DNA from: Pantoea sp. 1.19
Lineage (GTDB): Bacteria > Pseudomonadota > Gammaproteobacteria > Enterobacterales > Enterobacteriaceae
DNA: 64,000 nucleotides
Assembly (NCBI RefSeq): GCF_001922585.1
Contig: NZ_MRBS01000001.1
Coordinates: forward strand, 186,001 to 250,000
Reading direction: 5' to 3'
Numbering within the stretch: the stretch's first letter is position 1; each line of letters opens with the position of its first letter. A program made the position numbers and the translations under genes. This document shows, one piece after another, positions 15,127-23,264 of this stretch. The notes beneath the pieces were generated by a model. That model did no database searches. It was not told the origin of the DNA and saw only the letters and a list, made by a program, of their open reading frames with translations.

Positions 15127-15318
15127 TTAATTTTGCGGTTTTTTCAAAAGAAACAATTCCCAAATTGCGGGATGCATTTTCCTGTCTCCAGCTTCCCAGA
15201 ACTGCCAGCTGCGTAACGTGCTGTGTACCAGCTTAGCGCATTGGGACTGAGTAAGGCGAGCCGCAGATCTTGCGGCTCTTATTTCTTCAGGTGATGGGGT
15301 TACCACGCTACCACCCAT
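15127..15318 (-). CDS. Short XRE-type helix-turn-helix protein, 63 aa
   Basis: The segment IRAARSAARLTQSQCAKLVHSTLRSWQFWEAGDRKMHP (here in parts: ARSAARLTQSQCAKLV, WEAGDRKMHP) is the XRE pattern with a Trp-rich recognition helix; similar tiny regulators occur in many prophages. Overlaps the upstream gene by 19 bp. Probable DNA-binding regulator, target unknown. Confidence 0.65.
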   Translation of the reverse strand: MGGSVVTPSPEEIRAARSAARLTQSQCAKLVHSTLRSWQFWEAGDRKMHPAIWELFLLKKPQN

Positions 15319-15476
15319 TCGCCATCGTTTTTTTCAAAAACAAACATTTCAGCGGCATCTTCGCCATATTCGCTGTTCAGCCAGTTTGCGCATTCAACCG
15401 CCTCTTGCTGAGTGGCAAAGGTTTCATCGTTGTATGCTGTGATAGTTTTGGTTGGGCTTCCGATGATAACGCTCAT
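15300..15476 (-). CDS. Small hypothetical protein, 58 aa
   Basis: Start chosen at 15476 (MSVIIGSPTKTITAYNDETF) behind AAGGAG. Contains QQEAVECANWLNSEYGEDAA and a C-terminal FVFEKNDGEWVVAW. Acidic, unknown function. Two-gene minus-strand unit with the XRE-like gene. Confidence 0.6.
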   Translation of the reverse strand: MSVIIGSPTKTITAYNDETFATQQEAVECANWLNSEYGEDAAEMFVFEKNDGEWVVAW

Positions 15477-15585
15477 TTTTATCTCCTTGCTAAGGCGGTG
15501 TTGCCTTTCGATGGGTAAATAATACGAACAATGTGCGTATTGATCAAGTAACATTTTTACCTGATAGCACAAATTGCAAACACGC

Positions 15586-15662
15586 GCTCGCATAGCTTAA
15601 CTGGTTAAAGCGCCCGGCTCATAACCGGCGGAGTGCAGGTTCAAGCCCTGCTGTGAGCACCA
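15586..15662 (+). tRNA. tRNA with CAT anticodon (Met or Ile2)
   Basis: 77 nt with encoded CCA. Acceptor GCTCGCA/TGTGAGC (one G-T), D arm GCTT...AAGC, anticodon loop CTCATAA, T arm GCAGG-TTCAAGC-CCTGC. One mismatch at the outer anticodon pair. Stx phages carry ileZ (CAU, reads AUA after modification) beside an Arg tRNA at the same place, so Ile2 is likely, but sequence alone does not decide. Confidence 0.85.
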
Positions 15663-15668
15663 AAAACA

Positions 15669-15693
15669 AAACCCGCACAGTGGCGGGTTTTTT
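15669..15693 (+). terminator. Terminator after the tRNA
   Basis: AACCCGC-ACAGTG-GCGGGTT followed by TTTT, 6 bp after the tRNA. Confidence 0.85.
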
Positions 15694-15807
15694 CATGTCT
15701 GTTTCAGGTGTTTTCTTTTCAGTCGCGTGGAAAGATTAACCGGACTCGCTCAGTAAATGATCCAGACAATTCCCAATTTGAACGAGTCCCCTGACGGGGG
15801 TGGAAAC

Positions 15808-16053
15808 GTGAAAACTATGCCTGACAAAATCGCATCGGCAGCCAGCTATTGCGTATCCGGCACATTAGTCTGTGGAGGTAGCGTGTCACAGTGGCTGCAT
15901 GACCTCGACTGGAACCTGGTTGCAGTGATAAGCGGTATCGTGATTGGTATCGCGACATTTATGGTTAATCTGTATTTCAAGCACAGGCAGACCAAAGCAT
16001 ACGAGCAGGCCCTTCAGCGCGGATACACGCCGGCGCCACCACAGGAGCAGTGA
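15808..16053 (+). CDS. Pinholin, phage 21 S type, with dual start
   Basis: Times lysis by making small holes that depolarise the membrane. From the GTG at 15808 it reads (M)[17 protein letters not shown]. Phage 21 S has the same dual start M-K-S-M, where the longer form is the antiholin. The second start here is ATG 15817. First membrane segment residues about 10-27, second [21 protein letters not shown], then a basic tail with KHRQTK. Its partner is the SAR endolysin next door. Reading from 15757 adds residues without homology. Confidence 0.82.
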   Translation: MKTMPDKIASAASYCVSGTLVCGGSVSQWLHDLDWNLVAVISGIVIGIATFMVNLYFKHRQTKAYEQALQRGYTPAPPQEQ

Positions 16054-16055
16054 AA

Positions 16056-16541
16056 ATGGCCGTATCATCGTCCCTGCGGAAAAAGCTGATCGCTGCCGCT
16101 GGTGGCGGTGCGATCGCAATAGCTGCTGTGCTCATTCCGCCATTTGAGGGTGTCGAGCACAAACCATATCAGGATGTCGTCGGTGTCTGGTCGGTTTGTT
16201 ATGGGCACACAGGGAAGGACATCATCAAAAGCAAAACCTACACCGAACCCGAGTGTCAGGCATTGCTGAATAAAGACCTGCGAACGGTGGCCAATCAGAT
16301 TGACCCTTTAATTAAGCGTCCGATCCCCGATACCACGCGAGCGGCTCTCTACTCGTTTGCATATAACGTCGGCGCTGGAGCATTCCGCCAGTCAACCCTG
16401 CTGAAGAAAATAAACGCAGGCGACACGGCGGGGGCATGTAACGAGCTACGCCGCTGGACCTACGCGGGCGGACAACAGTGGAAAGGGCTGATGAACCGGC
16501 GTGAGATTGAGCGTGACGTGTGTCTTTGGGGGCAGCAATGA
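16056..16541 (+). CDS. SAR endolysin, phage 21 R type (lysozyme)
   Basis: Muramidase exported by the host Sec system and tethered by an N-terminal signal-arrest-release helix (residues about 11-27, [18 protein letters not shown], weakly hydrophobic with many Gly/Ala). It is freed when the pinholin depolarises the membrane. Catalytic region [22 protein letters not shown] and the C-terminal [16 protein letters not shown] block match R21. 161 aa. ATG at 16056 has AGGAG at the right distance. Confidence 0.92.
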   Translation: MAVSSSLRKKLIAAAGGGAIAIAAVLIPPFEGVEHKPYQDVVGVWSVCYGHTGKDIIKSKTYTEPECQALLNKDLRTVANQIDPLIKRPIPDTTRAALYSFAYNVGAGAFRQSTLLKKINAGDTAGACNELRRWTYAGGQQWKGLMNRREIERDVCLWGQQ

Positions 16542-17014
16542 GCATCACATCGCGGCTGGTGGCCGTGACAGTTATTTTGCTGATGCTGTGCGCTGTCGGC
16601 GCTACGCTCGCAGCGCTTCACTACCGTAGCAACGCGATTCAGTACCAGGGCCAACGTGATACTGCGCAAAACAGCCTGGCCGAAGCAACCGCCACTATCA
16701 CCGACATGCAGACCCGCCAGCGCGATGTTGCAGCGCTCGATGCCAAATACACCGGAGAGATTGCAGATGCGAAAGCAACTATCGAAAAGCTGCGCGATGA
16801 TGTTTCTGCTGGCAATCGCCGGGTGTACATCAAAGCCAGCTGTCCAGCCAGCTCAGGTGAAGAGACCAGCCCCGGCCGCGTGGGCCATGCTACCACCGCC
16901 CGACCTGATGACGGAGTTGAGCAGCATTATTGGCGTCTCAGAGAGCAAATCGGAGTCGTCACAAAGCAAGTGAGTTACCTCCAGCAGTACATCAGAGAGC
17001 AGTGCCTGAATTAA
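16538..17014 (+). CDS. Rz: Spanin inner-membrane subunit, Rz-like
   Basis: Joins inner and outer membrane with Rz1 in the last step of lysis. 158 aa: N-terminal membrane anchor ([20 protein letters not shown]), then a long periplasmic coiled coil ([21 protein letters not shown] onward). Start at 16538 overlaps the endolysin stop. Rz1 is nested inside in the +1 frame. Confidence 0.88.
   Translation: MSITSRLVAVTVILLMLCAVGATLAALHYRSNAIQYQGQRDTAQNSLAEATATITDMQTRQRDVAALDAKYTGEIADAKATIEKLRDDVSAGNRRVYIKASCPASSGEETSPGRVGHATTARPDDGVEQHYWRLREQIGVVTKQVSYLQQYIREQCLN
16767..16973 (+). CDS. Rz1: Spanin outer-membrane lipoprotein, Rz1-like
   Basis: Nested within Rz in another frame, as in lambda. [20 protein letters not shown]: a signal peptide with lipobox LAIAGC, then a proline-rich mature part ([17 protein letters not shown]). 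GGAGA lies upstream of the ATG at 16767. 68 aa. Confidence 0.85.
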   Translation: MRKQLSKSCAMMFLLAIAGCTSKPAVQPAQVKRPAPAAWAMLPPPDLMTELSSIIGVSESKSESSQSK

Positions 17015-17065
17015 CCGAGCCTCGCAATAGCGGAGCTTTTTCACACCAAGAAGACGAAGAAGGAA

Positions 17066-17455
17066 ATGACCATGTTCACTGTAAAAAGCATCATTGATGG
17101 CGTAACTCATATTGCGGAGCAGGAAAGCATCACCATTGCTCGATCTGGCTCCCCACGCTTTGAAGAAATCCTCCGAATGACCAGCAGCCGTTCCAATCCT
17201 GACTTTGTAATCTTCCTCCCACCAGTCTATGAAGACCCGGAGTGCAAGAAAGCATTACAGGAAGAGGAGTTGATTTTCAGTGAGCGTGACGACGTGCTCG
17301 ACACTGATGCGATTGCGATCCTGATTGAAGATTTCGAAAGCCCTGAACACGCCAGACGAAAAGCATTCAGCGGCCTGCGCTACCAGTTCATCTATCCCGG
17401 CGACAACGTGTACGTCATGAACTCTCACGGTTCGACAATCGAAACCGTCAAATAA
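17066..17455 (+). CDS. Hypothetical protein, 129 aa
   Basis: Not recognised. Soluble acidic protein (TMFTVKSIIDGVTHIAEQES start, SPEHARRKAFSGLRYQFIYPGDNVYVMN near the end). Follows the lysis cassette and ends in a terminator (17477-17500). The N-terminal ATGACCATG gives two possible starts two codons apart. An AAGAAGGAAA ribosome site precedes the first. Confidence 0.65.
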   Translation: MTMFTVKSIIDGVTHIAEQESITIARSGSPRFEEILRMTSSRSNPDFVIFLPPVYEDPECKKALQEEELIFSERDDVLDTDAIAILIEDFESPEHARRKAFSGLRYQFIYPGDNVYVMNSHGSTIETVK

Positions 17456-17476
17456 AGAGCACCAGAATTAAACAGA

Positions 17477-17500
17477 GCCTGACTTCGGTCGGGCTTTTTT
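17477..17500 (+). terminator. Rho-independent terminator
   Basis: GCCTGAC-TTC-GGTCGGGC (with wobble) then TTTTTT, directly upstream of the C4-like leader. Confidence 0.85.
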
Positions 17501-17636
17501 GTACCTGCAGTACCCCTCGCGCATCTCACGCGCAAACCCACGAGAGCTTTTCAGAAAGCGAGCCTGAGAACAGCCGTTAAAGGTGGCGACCTCTCTCGGG
17601 CGGCTTTTCTGTGAGACAGGCTCACTTTCTAAAAGG
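17501..17636 (+). ncRNA. C4-type antisense RNA leader of the first KilA-N gene
   Basis: Shares CGCGCATCTCACGCGCA with the leader at 18831-18963. The segment 17547-17566 (CTTTTCAGAAAGCGAGCCTG) can pair almost fully with 17617-17636, which contains the gene's own Shine-Dalgarno (CTAAAAGG). Phage P1/P7 c4 RNA represses ant in this way, and C4 RNAs are known before KilA/ant genes in prophages. Ends and promoter not mapped. Confidence 0.6.
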
Positions 17637-17645
17637 TAAAACGCT

Positions 17646-18161
17646 ATGAAAGAACTAGCAGTGTTCGATACACCAGTACGCATTGATGATGAAAAATTTA
17701 TTTCAATCACCGATATCTGGAAGGCAGCAAAGGCAGCGGGGAGGAATGTAGATAACCTTCGTCCCACTGACTTTCTTCGAAGCCCTGTAACCCGTTCATT
17801 TATCAATGAGTTAGTAAAAGGTGGAGAATCTACACCATTTAGAATCATAAAAGGGCGTAAGGGTGGAACCTATGTCACTCGGTTCCTGGCATATGAGTAT
17901 GCTGGATATATCGATCCCGCGTTCAAGGTCGGCGTTTATACGGTCCTAGATAAATATTTCTCCGGAGAGATGGTCGTAATTGCCAGCTACATGGCAGAAG
18001 CCAATATGGCAGATCACATCTTCAAAGAAGAATCCGCAGTTGTCAGTGATTGTGCAAGAACAATGAATTACTGGGGAGTGGGGGGTAGAAAGCGCCAGTT
18101 GGTTAACAACCGACAGGAAGCATACGCCAAGCTGCAAATCAATGTGCCAGGGCTTGAGTGA
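17646..18161 (+). CDS. KilA-N domain antirepressor-like protein
   Basis: KilA-N is a DNA-binding domain of phage antirepressors. 171 aa: FISITDIWKAAKAAGRNVDNLRPTDFL at the N-terminus, then GRKGGTYVTRFLAYEYAGYIDPAFKVGVYTVLDKYF (quoted in part: GTYVTRFLAYEYAGYIDPAF), the KilA-N core. The C-terminus (residues about 115-171) has no match that I recognise. It is translated from a leader that can hide its ribosome site (17501-17636), so expression is expected only when the antisense RNA is absent. Coupled to the next gene. Confidence 0.82.
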   Translation: MKELAVFDTPVRIDDEKFISITDIWKAAKAAGRNVDNLRPTDFLRSPVTRSFINELVKGGESTPFRIIKGRKGGTYVTRFLAYEYAGYIDPAFKVGVYTVLDKYFSGEMVVIASYMAEANMADHIFKEESAVVSDCARTMNYWGVGGRKRQLVNNRQEAYAKLQINVPGLE

Positions 18162-18565
18162 TGGGAAATGTAAAACCTCACGAGTTTTTCGCGTGGCGTG
18201 TCGCTGAAGCTTATGTTCTGCATTTGATGACAACCAACCGTCGCCCTGTATATCGGTACTCGTCCGGAGACATTGAAGTTGATCGCCACTTTCTTATGCC
18301 GCTATTGGATGGCTATCTGGCCGACAGAAAGCCTGAAGAATGGCGTGCAAAGTTCTATGTTTCGATGCTTCAGAAGCAATCTGAGCCTGACTCAAGATCA
18401 GTGTTTACTGGAGGGAAACCACCACTGCTTAATAGGCGCGGGATCAAGTACATGAACGCACTGGTACATGAGTTTGGTGACATGCTTGAGGATATTGGCA
18501 GGAGGGATGAGAAGGGACGGCTTACAATGCCACCTGACGATATCTATCCGGCAATGACGCTCTGA
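18161..18565 (+). CDS. Hypothetical protein coupled to KilA-N gene, 134 aa
   Basis: Not recognised. ATG at 18161 overlaps the KilA-N stop. Basic, helical protein (EFFAWRVAEAYVLHLMTTNRRPVYRY; later LLNRRGIKYMNALVHEFGDML). No membrane segment or cysteine motif. Translational coupling suggests it works with, or is regulated with, the KilA-N product. Confidence 0.6.
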   Translation: MGNVKPHEFFAWRVAEAYVLHLMTTNRRPVYRYSSGDIEVDRHFLMPLLDGYLADRKPEEWRAKFYVSMLQKQSEPDSRSVFTGGKPPLLNRRGIKYMNALVHEFGDMLEDIGRRDEKGRLTMPPDDIYPAMTL

Positions 18566-18806
18566 TTTTGGAGGCTCATCACTGATAGCCACTTTCACAA
18601 CGGCTTTCATCACAGGGCCCATTTACGAGTGGGCCTGATGATGCCTCCCCCGACTACAGCGGTGCCTGAGGTAAAAAGAGCCACCACACCTGGCGTTGGA
18701 GGATGCAAGGATATTGGTGTGGTGGCAAAGCGGTAAGTACAAGGTGAGCTGTCATGCTCAATTAGGATTCTAGGAAAGTTCTTAGAAAATACAAGTTTTA
18801 TTAAAT
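18566..18806 (+). other. Non-coding gap with inverted repeats
   Basis: No gene. Holds GGCCCA...TGGGCC (18617-18636) and an 11-bp inverted repeat GCCACCACACC (18680-18690) / GGTGTGGTGGC (18716-18726). The copy of AGCCACTTTCACAACGGCT at 18587 also occurs after the second KilA-N gene. Confidence 0.5.
18587..18607 (+). repeat. 21-bp direct repeat, copy 1 (3' flank of KilA-N cassette)
   Basis: AGCCACTTTCACAACGGCTT plus T, identical to 19703-19723. Each copy follows a KilA-N transcription unit. AGCC...GGCT could form a weak hairpin before T residues. Confidence 0.7.
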
Positions 18807-18829
18807 CCCCGCTGATACGGGGCTTTTTT
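18807..18829 (+). terminator. Rho-independent terminator
   Basis: CCCCG-CTGATA-CGGGG then CTTTTTT. It precedes the second C4-like leader just as 17477-17500 precedes the first. Confidence 0.85.
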
Positions 18830-18830
18830 G

Positions 18831-18963
18831 TATCTGCATTTCACCGCGCATCTCACGCGCATTTAACTCAGAACCTTTCAGGGTGACCCTTGAGGAATTC
18901 GGCTGGCTGTCGGATGCCTTCTGAGGGCCGTACTCCTGTGAGACAAGGTTCACCACTAAAAGG
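18831..18963 (+). ncRNA. C4-type antisense RNA leader of the second KilA-N gene
   Basis: Shares the CGCGCATCTCACGCGCA hairpin with 17501-17636. Segment 18874-18892 (CCTTTCAGGGTGACCCTTG) is complementary, with few mismatches, to 18944-18963 (CAAGGTTCACCACTAAAAGG), which holds the Shine-Dalgarno of the downstream gene. The two leaders differ in sequence here but keep the pairing. Confidence 0.6.
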
Positions 18964-18971
18964 AAATTCCG

Positions 18972-19700
18972 ATGAGCAATATTATTCCGATTCAGTTCGA
19001 AGGCCATCCCATGCGATTTAATGAAGATGGATGGTTTGACGCCACAACAGCAGCAGATAAATTTGGGAAAGAACCAGCCCAATGGCTAAGGCTTCCTGAA
19101 ACCGTTCGCTATCTTCATGCGCTGGAAGTTAGATATGGGAAAATCACATATGTAAAAACCAGCAGAGCTCGTAAGGATCGTGGCGGTGGAACATGGCTTC
19201 ACCCCAAGCTGGCTGTTCGTTTCGCTCAATGGCTTTCGGTAGACTTTGAAATCTGGTGCGACGAGCAGATAGACGCGATTATCCGTAATGCGGGCTACCA
19301 GTCAGATGATGAGCGAATCAAGGCTATCTTTCTTCTAGACAAATCTCAGCCGTGGGAGAAGCGCTTTAGCGAGCCGTTTTATGCTGCGCTCTTTAAGATG
19401 TCCGGGTTACCCCGCCATCGCCCCGGCAGGCGTCCGGCATTGTTCGGGATGATAAGCGCCAAGTGGATTTATGGCCCAGTACTGCCACCTGAAGTTTATG
19501 CTGAAGTAAAAAGCAGGCTTGCTGCTGGTGACAAGATACACCAGTACCTTAAACCAGACGCATTACGGTTGGTAGAGAACCAGATAATAGCGGTGACCGG
19601 AATCGCTAATGGTTGTAGCGACTACCGTGACTTCGAAGCGCGCTGCATGTCAGCATTCACGGTCAAAGGGCAGATGAAGCTACTGTATGCAGCAGCATAG
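18972..19700 (+). CDS. KilA-N plus P63C-type antirepressor-like protein
   Basis: 242 aa. Residues about 8-105 form the KilA-N domain (MRFNEDGWFDATTAADKFGK, then GGGTWLHPKLAVRFAQWLSVDFEIWCDEQI, here abbreviated). The C-terminus has ERIKAIFLLDKSQPWEKRF and LPRHRPGRRPALFG, features of the P63C domain found after KilA-N. Expected to interfere with repressors; the target is unknown. Preceded by its own C4-like leader, so it is controlled separately from 17646. Confidence 0.85.
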   Translation: MSNIIPIQFEGHPMRFNEDGWFDATTAADKFGKEPAQWLRLPETVRYLHALEVRYGKITYVKTSRARKDRGGGTWLHPKLAVRFAQWLSVDFEIWCDEQIDAIIRNAGYQSDDERIKAIFLLDKSQPWEKRFSEPFYAALFKMSGLPRHRPGRRPALFGMISAKWIYGPVLPPEVYAEVKSRLAAGDKIHQYLKPDALRLVENQIIAVTGIANGCSDYRDFEARCMSAFTVKGQMKLLYAAA

Positions 19701-19702
19701 AG

Positions 19703-19723
19703 AGCCACTTTCACAACGGCTTT
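19703..19723 (+). repeat. 21-bp direct repeat, copy 2
   Basis: Second copy of the sequence at 18587-18607, directly after the second KilA-N gene. The matching leader and flank suggest that the two cassettes share an origin or a recombination history. Confidence 0.7.
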
Positions 19724-19843
19724 TTAGAATATTCTTCCAAGGTTGCTAAATAGTGGCCTTCACAGAATAAACACACTGAATCCTGATGCGGTGTTATCGC
19801 AGCATCACGGCAAAACACAAAACCAACCAGCAGGAAATGCTAA

Positions 19844-20356
19844 ATGGCAAAGCTCACCGACAAACAAGAGCTGTTTGCCCGTGAGTATTTGTCAGACCTG
19901 AATGCAACTCAGGCAGCCAAGCGAGCGGGATACAGCGACAAAACCGCTTACAGCATTGGACAGGAAAACCTGAAGAAACCTGAAATACAGGATCGCATCG
20001 CAGAACTGAAAGCAGAGCGTAACGAGCGCGCGCAGGTTAACGCCGATTACGTCTTGCGCCGCTTGGTAGAGATTGACCAGATGGACGTGCTCGACATCCT
20101 CAACGCCAACGGTGAGCTGAAGCCAATCAAAGACTGGCCCAAAGTCTGGCGCACCACGCTGTCAGGTATGGACGTCACTGAGGTGGCAGGTGATGCGGCT
20201 GGGCTGCTGAAGAAAATCAAATGGCCGGACAAGGTCAAGAACCTCGAATTGCTTGGTAAGCATGTAACTGTCCAGGCATTCCGCGAGCAGGTAAAAACTG
20301 AGCACGATGTGGTAGGTACGCTTTCCGACCTGATGGACGATCTCGCTAAGGGGTGA
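19844..20356 (+). CDS. Terminase small subunit
   Basis: Recognises phage DNA ends for packaging. 170 aa. N-terminal LTDKQELFAREYLSDLNATQAAKRAGYSDKTAYSIG is the terminase_2 helix-turn-helix (DNATQAA..AGYS). The rest (EIQDRIAELKAERNERAQV) is the oligomerisation coiled coil. Immediately upstream of the large subunit. The packaging site probably lies in the 143-bp gap 19701-19843, but I cannot identify it. Confidence 0.9.
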   Translation: MAKLTDKQELFAREYLSDLNATQAAKRAGYSDKTAYSIGQENLKKPEIQDRIAELKAERNERAQVNADYVLRRLVEIDQMDVLDILNANGELKPIKDWPKVWRTTLSGMDVTEVAGDAAGLLKKIKWPDKVKNLELLGKHVTVQAFREQVKTEHDVVGTLSDLMDDLAKG

Positions 20357-20358
20357 GA

Positions 20359-21846
20359 ATGAAGCCAGAACACCTCAAGCTTCTGCGGGATAAGCTCTGG
20401 CGACTGAATCACCTATACTGGATAACCGACAAAGAAGGCAAGCCAGTACGTTTCCAAATGACGCCTGAGCAGCTTGAATACTTCGAGGGCATGCATACCC
20501 GTAACATCATCCTGAAGGCTCGCCAGTTAGGCTTCACCACCGAGGTGTGTATTATCCAGCTGGACGCGGCTTTGTTCGAAGCTGCCAAATGCGCCCTGAT
20601 TGCTCATACCCTAAATGATGCTAAACGCCTGTTCCGCGAAAAGGTGAAATACGCCTATGACCGGCTGCCGGCAGAAATCAGGGCTGCTAACCCGGCGAGC
20701 AATGACTCTGCGGGTGAGCTGGTATTCAAGAAGGGTGGATCACTATACGTCAGTACGTCATTCCGTGGCGGCACGCTGCGTTTCCTGCACGTTTCAGAGT
20801 TCGGCAAGATATGCGCTAAGTTTCCCGATAAAGCGCGGGAGATCGTCACTGGTGCGTTTGAGGCGGTATCAAGTGACTGCTTTACCACGATTGAGAGCAC
20901 GGCTGAAGGTCGTGCTAGTTACTTTTTCGATTACTGCCAGACGGCTGAGAAAGCTCAACTGCAGGGTAAGCAGCTGTCTAACCTCGACTGGAAGTTTTTC
21001 TTCTTCTCCTGGTGGAAGAATCCACTTTATGCAATCGACCCGGTAGAGCCACTACCGCAGCGTCTGAGCGATTATTTTGACAATATTGAGGCTAAGCAGG
21101 GCATCAGCCTGAACGAGCGTCAGAAGGCTTGGTATTACGCCAAAGAGAAGACGCTCGGCGACGATATGAAGCGCGAGTATCCATCGATACCGGCTGAAGC
21201 CTTTGAGCAGTCTGTCGAGGGTGCCTACTACGCTAAGCAGTTCCGCTGGCTCTACACGAATAAGCGTGTTGGTGAGCTGCCTGATAACTCTCATCAGTTG
21301 GTTCACACCTTCTGGGATTTAGGCGTAGGTGACTCAACGGCCATCTGGTTCGTGCGTGAGATTGGTGATGAGTTCCACGTTATCGACTACTACGAGAACA
21401 GCGGCGAAGGCCTTCGTCACTACATGAAGGTGCTGAAAGACCGCGGCTACGAATATGGCGACCACTGGGCACCGCACGACATCGATAACCGAGAGTTTTC
21501 CGGTGATGGCAAAAGCCGTAAACAGATAGCAGCGGAAGGCCTCGAGATAGATGGGCAGGTTTACTCTATCCGTTTCAAAGTCGCGCCAAAGCTCGGTGTT
21601 GACACCGGCATCGACTCAGTACGTGAAATCCTCCCCAAATGCGCTTTCGACTCCGCTAAATGTGAGCAGGGTATCTCTCACCTTGAGGGCTACCGCAAGG
21701 AGTGGGACGACAAGCGCGGCTGCTGGAAAGACAAGCCGCTGCACGACTTCACATCGCACGGTGCTGATGCGTTCCGATATTTTGCCGTCGTCAAAAAGAA
21801 TGTACGCAAAGCTGCTTACTCAATCTCAATGGATACCACCTACTGA
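20359..21846 (+). CDS. Terminase large subunit
   Basis: ATP-driven packaging motor and nuclease. 495 aa from ATG 20359 (AAGGGG upstream). Walker-A-like region LKARQLGFTTEVC, Walker B HVSEFGK, C-terminal nuclease motifs FWDLGVGDSTAIWF, DYYENSGEG and HGADAFRYFAV. Length and motif order fit the family. Overlaps the portal start by one base. Confidence 0.93.
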   Translation: MKPEHLKLLRDKLWRLNHLYWITDKEGKPVRFQMTPEQLEYFEGMHTRNIILKARQLGFTTEVCIIQLDAALFEAAKCALIAHTLNDAKRLFREKVKYAYDRLPAEIRAANPASNDSAGELVFKKGGSLYVSTSFRGGTLRFLHVSEFGKICAKFPDKAREIVTGAFEAVSSDCFTTIESTAEGRASYFFDYCQTAEKAQLQGKQLSNLDWKFFFFSWWKNPLYAIDPVEPLPQRLSDYFDNIEAKQGISLNERQKAWYYAKEKTLGDDMKREYPSIPAEAFEQSVEGAYYAKQFRWLYTNKRVGELPDNSHQLVHTFWDLGVGDSTAIWFVREIGDEFHVIDYYENSGEGLRHYMKVLKDRGYEYGDHWAPHDIDNREFSGDGKSRKQIAAEGLEIDGQVYSIRFKVAPKLGVDTGIDSVREILPKCAFDSAKCEQGISHLEGYRKEWDDKRGCWKDKPLHDFTSHGADAFRYFAVVKKNVRKAAYSISMDTTY

Positions 21847-23264
21847 TGGCAAACTACGACATCACTTTTGTGCGGCCGGAACAAAAAGCGGCCTGCGCCA
21901 GCTGGAAAAAGCTGCGCGATTTCTGCCGGGGCGCGGATGCCGTAAGGGCTGCCGGGCATGCCTATCTGCCTAAGCTGGACCCCTCCGATACCTCGGAGCG
22001 CAACAAACGGCGCAATGATGATTATCTGGCGCGCGCGGTGTTTTATGAAATAACCGGCAACACCAAAATTGGCATGCTGGGCATGGCTTTTCGTAAAGAC
22101 CCGACTTTCACCGGACCGGATAAACTTACCTACTTGCTGACCAACGCTGACGGTGCTGGCACTAGTATTTACCAGCAGTCGCAGCTGGTGACCGAGAACG
22201 TGTTGGAAGTGGCGCGTGATGGCCTCTACGTCGATTTTGCCGAGGATGGCCAGCAGGCGATCATCTTGCGATATCAGGCCGAGCAGATTACAAACTGGCG
22301 AACAGAGCGCGTTAACGGGCGCAATCGCTTGGTATTAGTGGTGCTGCGCGAGTGCATCGAAGAGCCGGATGGCTATGGCTTCAAGGAGCTGATTCAGTAC
22401 CGAGAGCTGGCGCTGGAAGAGGGGCGGTTTAAGTGCCGCGTCTGGCGGCGTAGCGGGGATACGCAAAACGGAACGTTCGAGATCAGCAGCGAGTATGAGC
22501 CCAAGCCGAAGGGAGAGAACTTCTGGGATGAAATTCCTTTCACCTTCGTTGGTGCGCAAAATAACGATCCGACAATCGATGAATCTCCGTTGGCGGCACT
22601 GACCGAAATTAACCATGGGCACTACCGCAACAGCGCTGACTATGAGGACAGCGTCTGGTTCTGTGGGCAGGTGCAGCCGCACATCTCCGGCCTCGACGAG
22701 GGCTGGCGCGATCACCTCGAGAAAACAGGCATAAAGATCGGCTCACGATCGCCACTGCTGTTACCTAAAGAGGGTAATTTTGGTTACGCCCAGGCTCAGC
22801 CGAATATGCTGGCGAAAGAGGCTATGGACAGCAAGCGCGATTACATGGTGGCTCTCGGTGCCCGATTGATAGAACAGAATGCGACGGCGAAGACCGCAAC
22901 CCAGTCGAGCAGCGAACATAGCTCGTCTACCTCGGTTCTGGGTATTTGCGTCTCTAACGTATCAGAGGCCTATAGTCGCGTACTGACCTGGTGCGCCCGC
23001 TATATCGGATTAAAGGGCGAAGCAGTGGCTTACACCATCAGCCATGAATTCATCGCACGAGTGGCAGAGTCCGGCATGGTGACCGCTGTCGTTAACGCCT
23101 GGCAGTCCGGAGCCATTCGTAGCGCCGATTTAGTCAGAGCTATGCAGAAGCTGGACCTCATAGACCCAGCCGCCGATCCGGAATCGGTTATCGACGAGCT
23201 GAATAATTCCACACCCACGCTGATCGGCGGTAGCAATGAACAAGGTAAACAACCGCCTGCGTGA
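21846..23264 (+). CDS. Portal protein, DUF4055 type
   Basis: Forms the ring at the capsid vertex through which DNA passes. 472 aa: starts ANYDITFVRPEQKAACASW, with ITGNTKIGMLGMAFRKDP and the C-terminal region with MQKLDLIDPAADPESVIDEL. These match DUF4055, a portal-like family in siphoviruses as I recall. Position between terminase and MuF protein supports it. Confidence 0.85.
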   Translation: MANYDITFVRPEQKAACASWKKLRDFCRGADAVRAAGHAYLPKLDPSDTSERNKRRNDDYLARAVFYEITGNTKIGMLGMAFRKDPTFTGPDKLTYLLTNADGAGTSIYQQSQLVTENVLEVARDGLYVDFAEDGQQAIILRYQAEQITNWRTERVNGRNRLVLVVLRECIEEPDGYGFKELIQYRELALEEGRFKCRVWRRSGDTQNGTFEISSEYEPKPKGENFWDEIPFTFVGAQNNDPTIDESPLAALTEINHGHYRNSADYEDSVWFCGQVQPHISGLDEGWRDHLEKTGIKIGSRSPLLLPKEGNFGYAQAQPNMLAKEAMDSKRDYMVALGARLIEQNATAKTATQSSSEHSSSTSVLGICVSNVSEAYSRVLTWCARYIGLKGEAVAYTISHEFIARVAESGMVTAVVNAWQSGAIRSADLVRAMQKLDLIDPAADPESVIDELNNSTPTLIGGSNEQGKQPPA

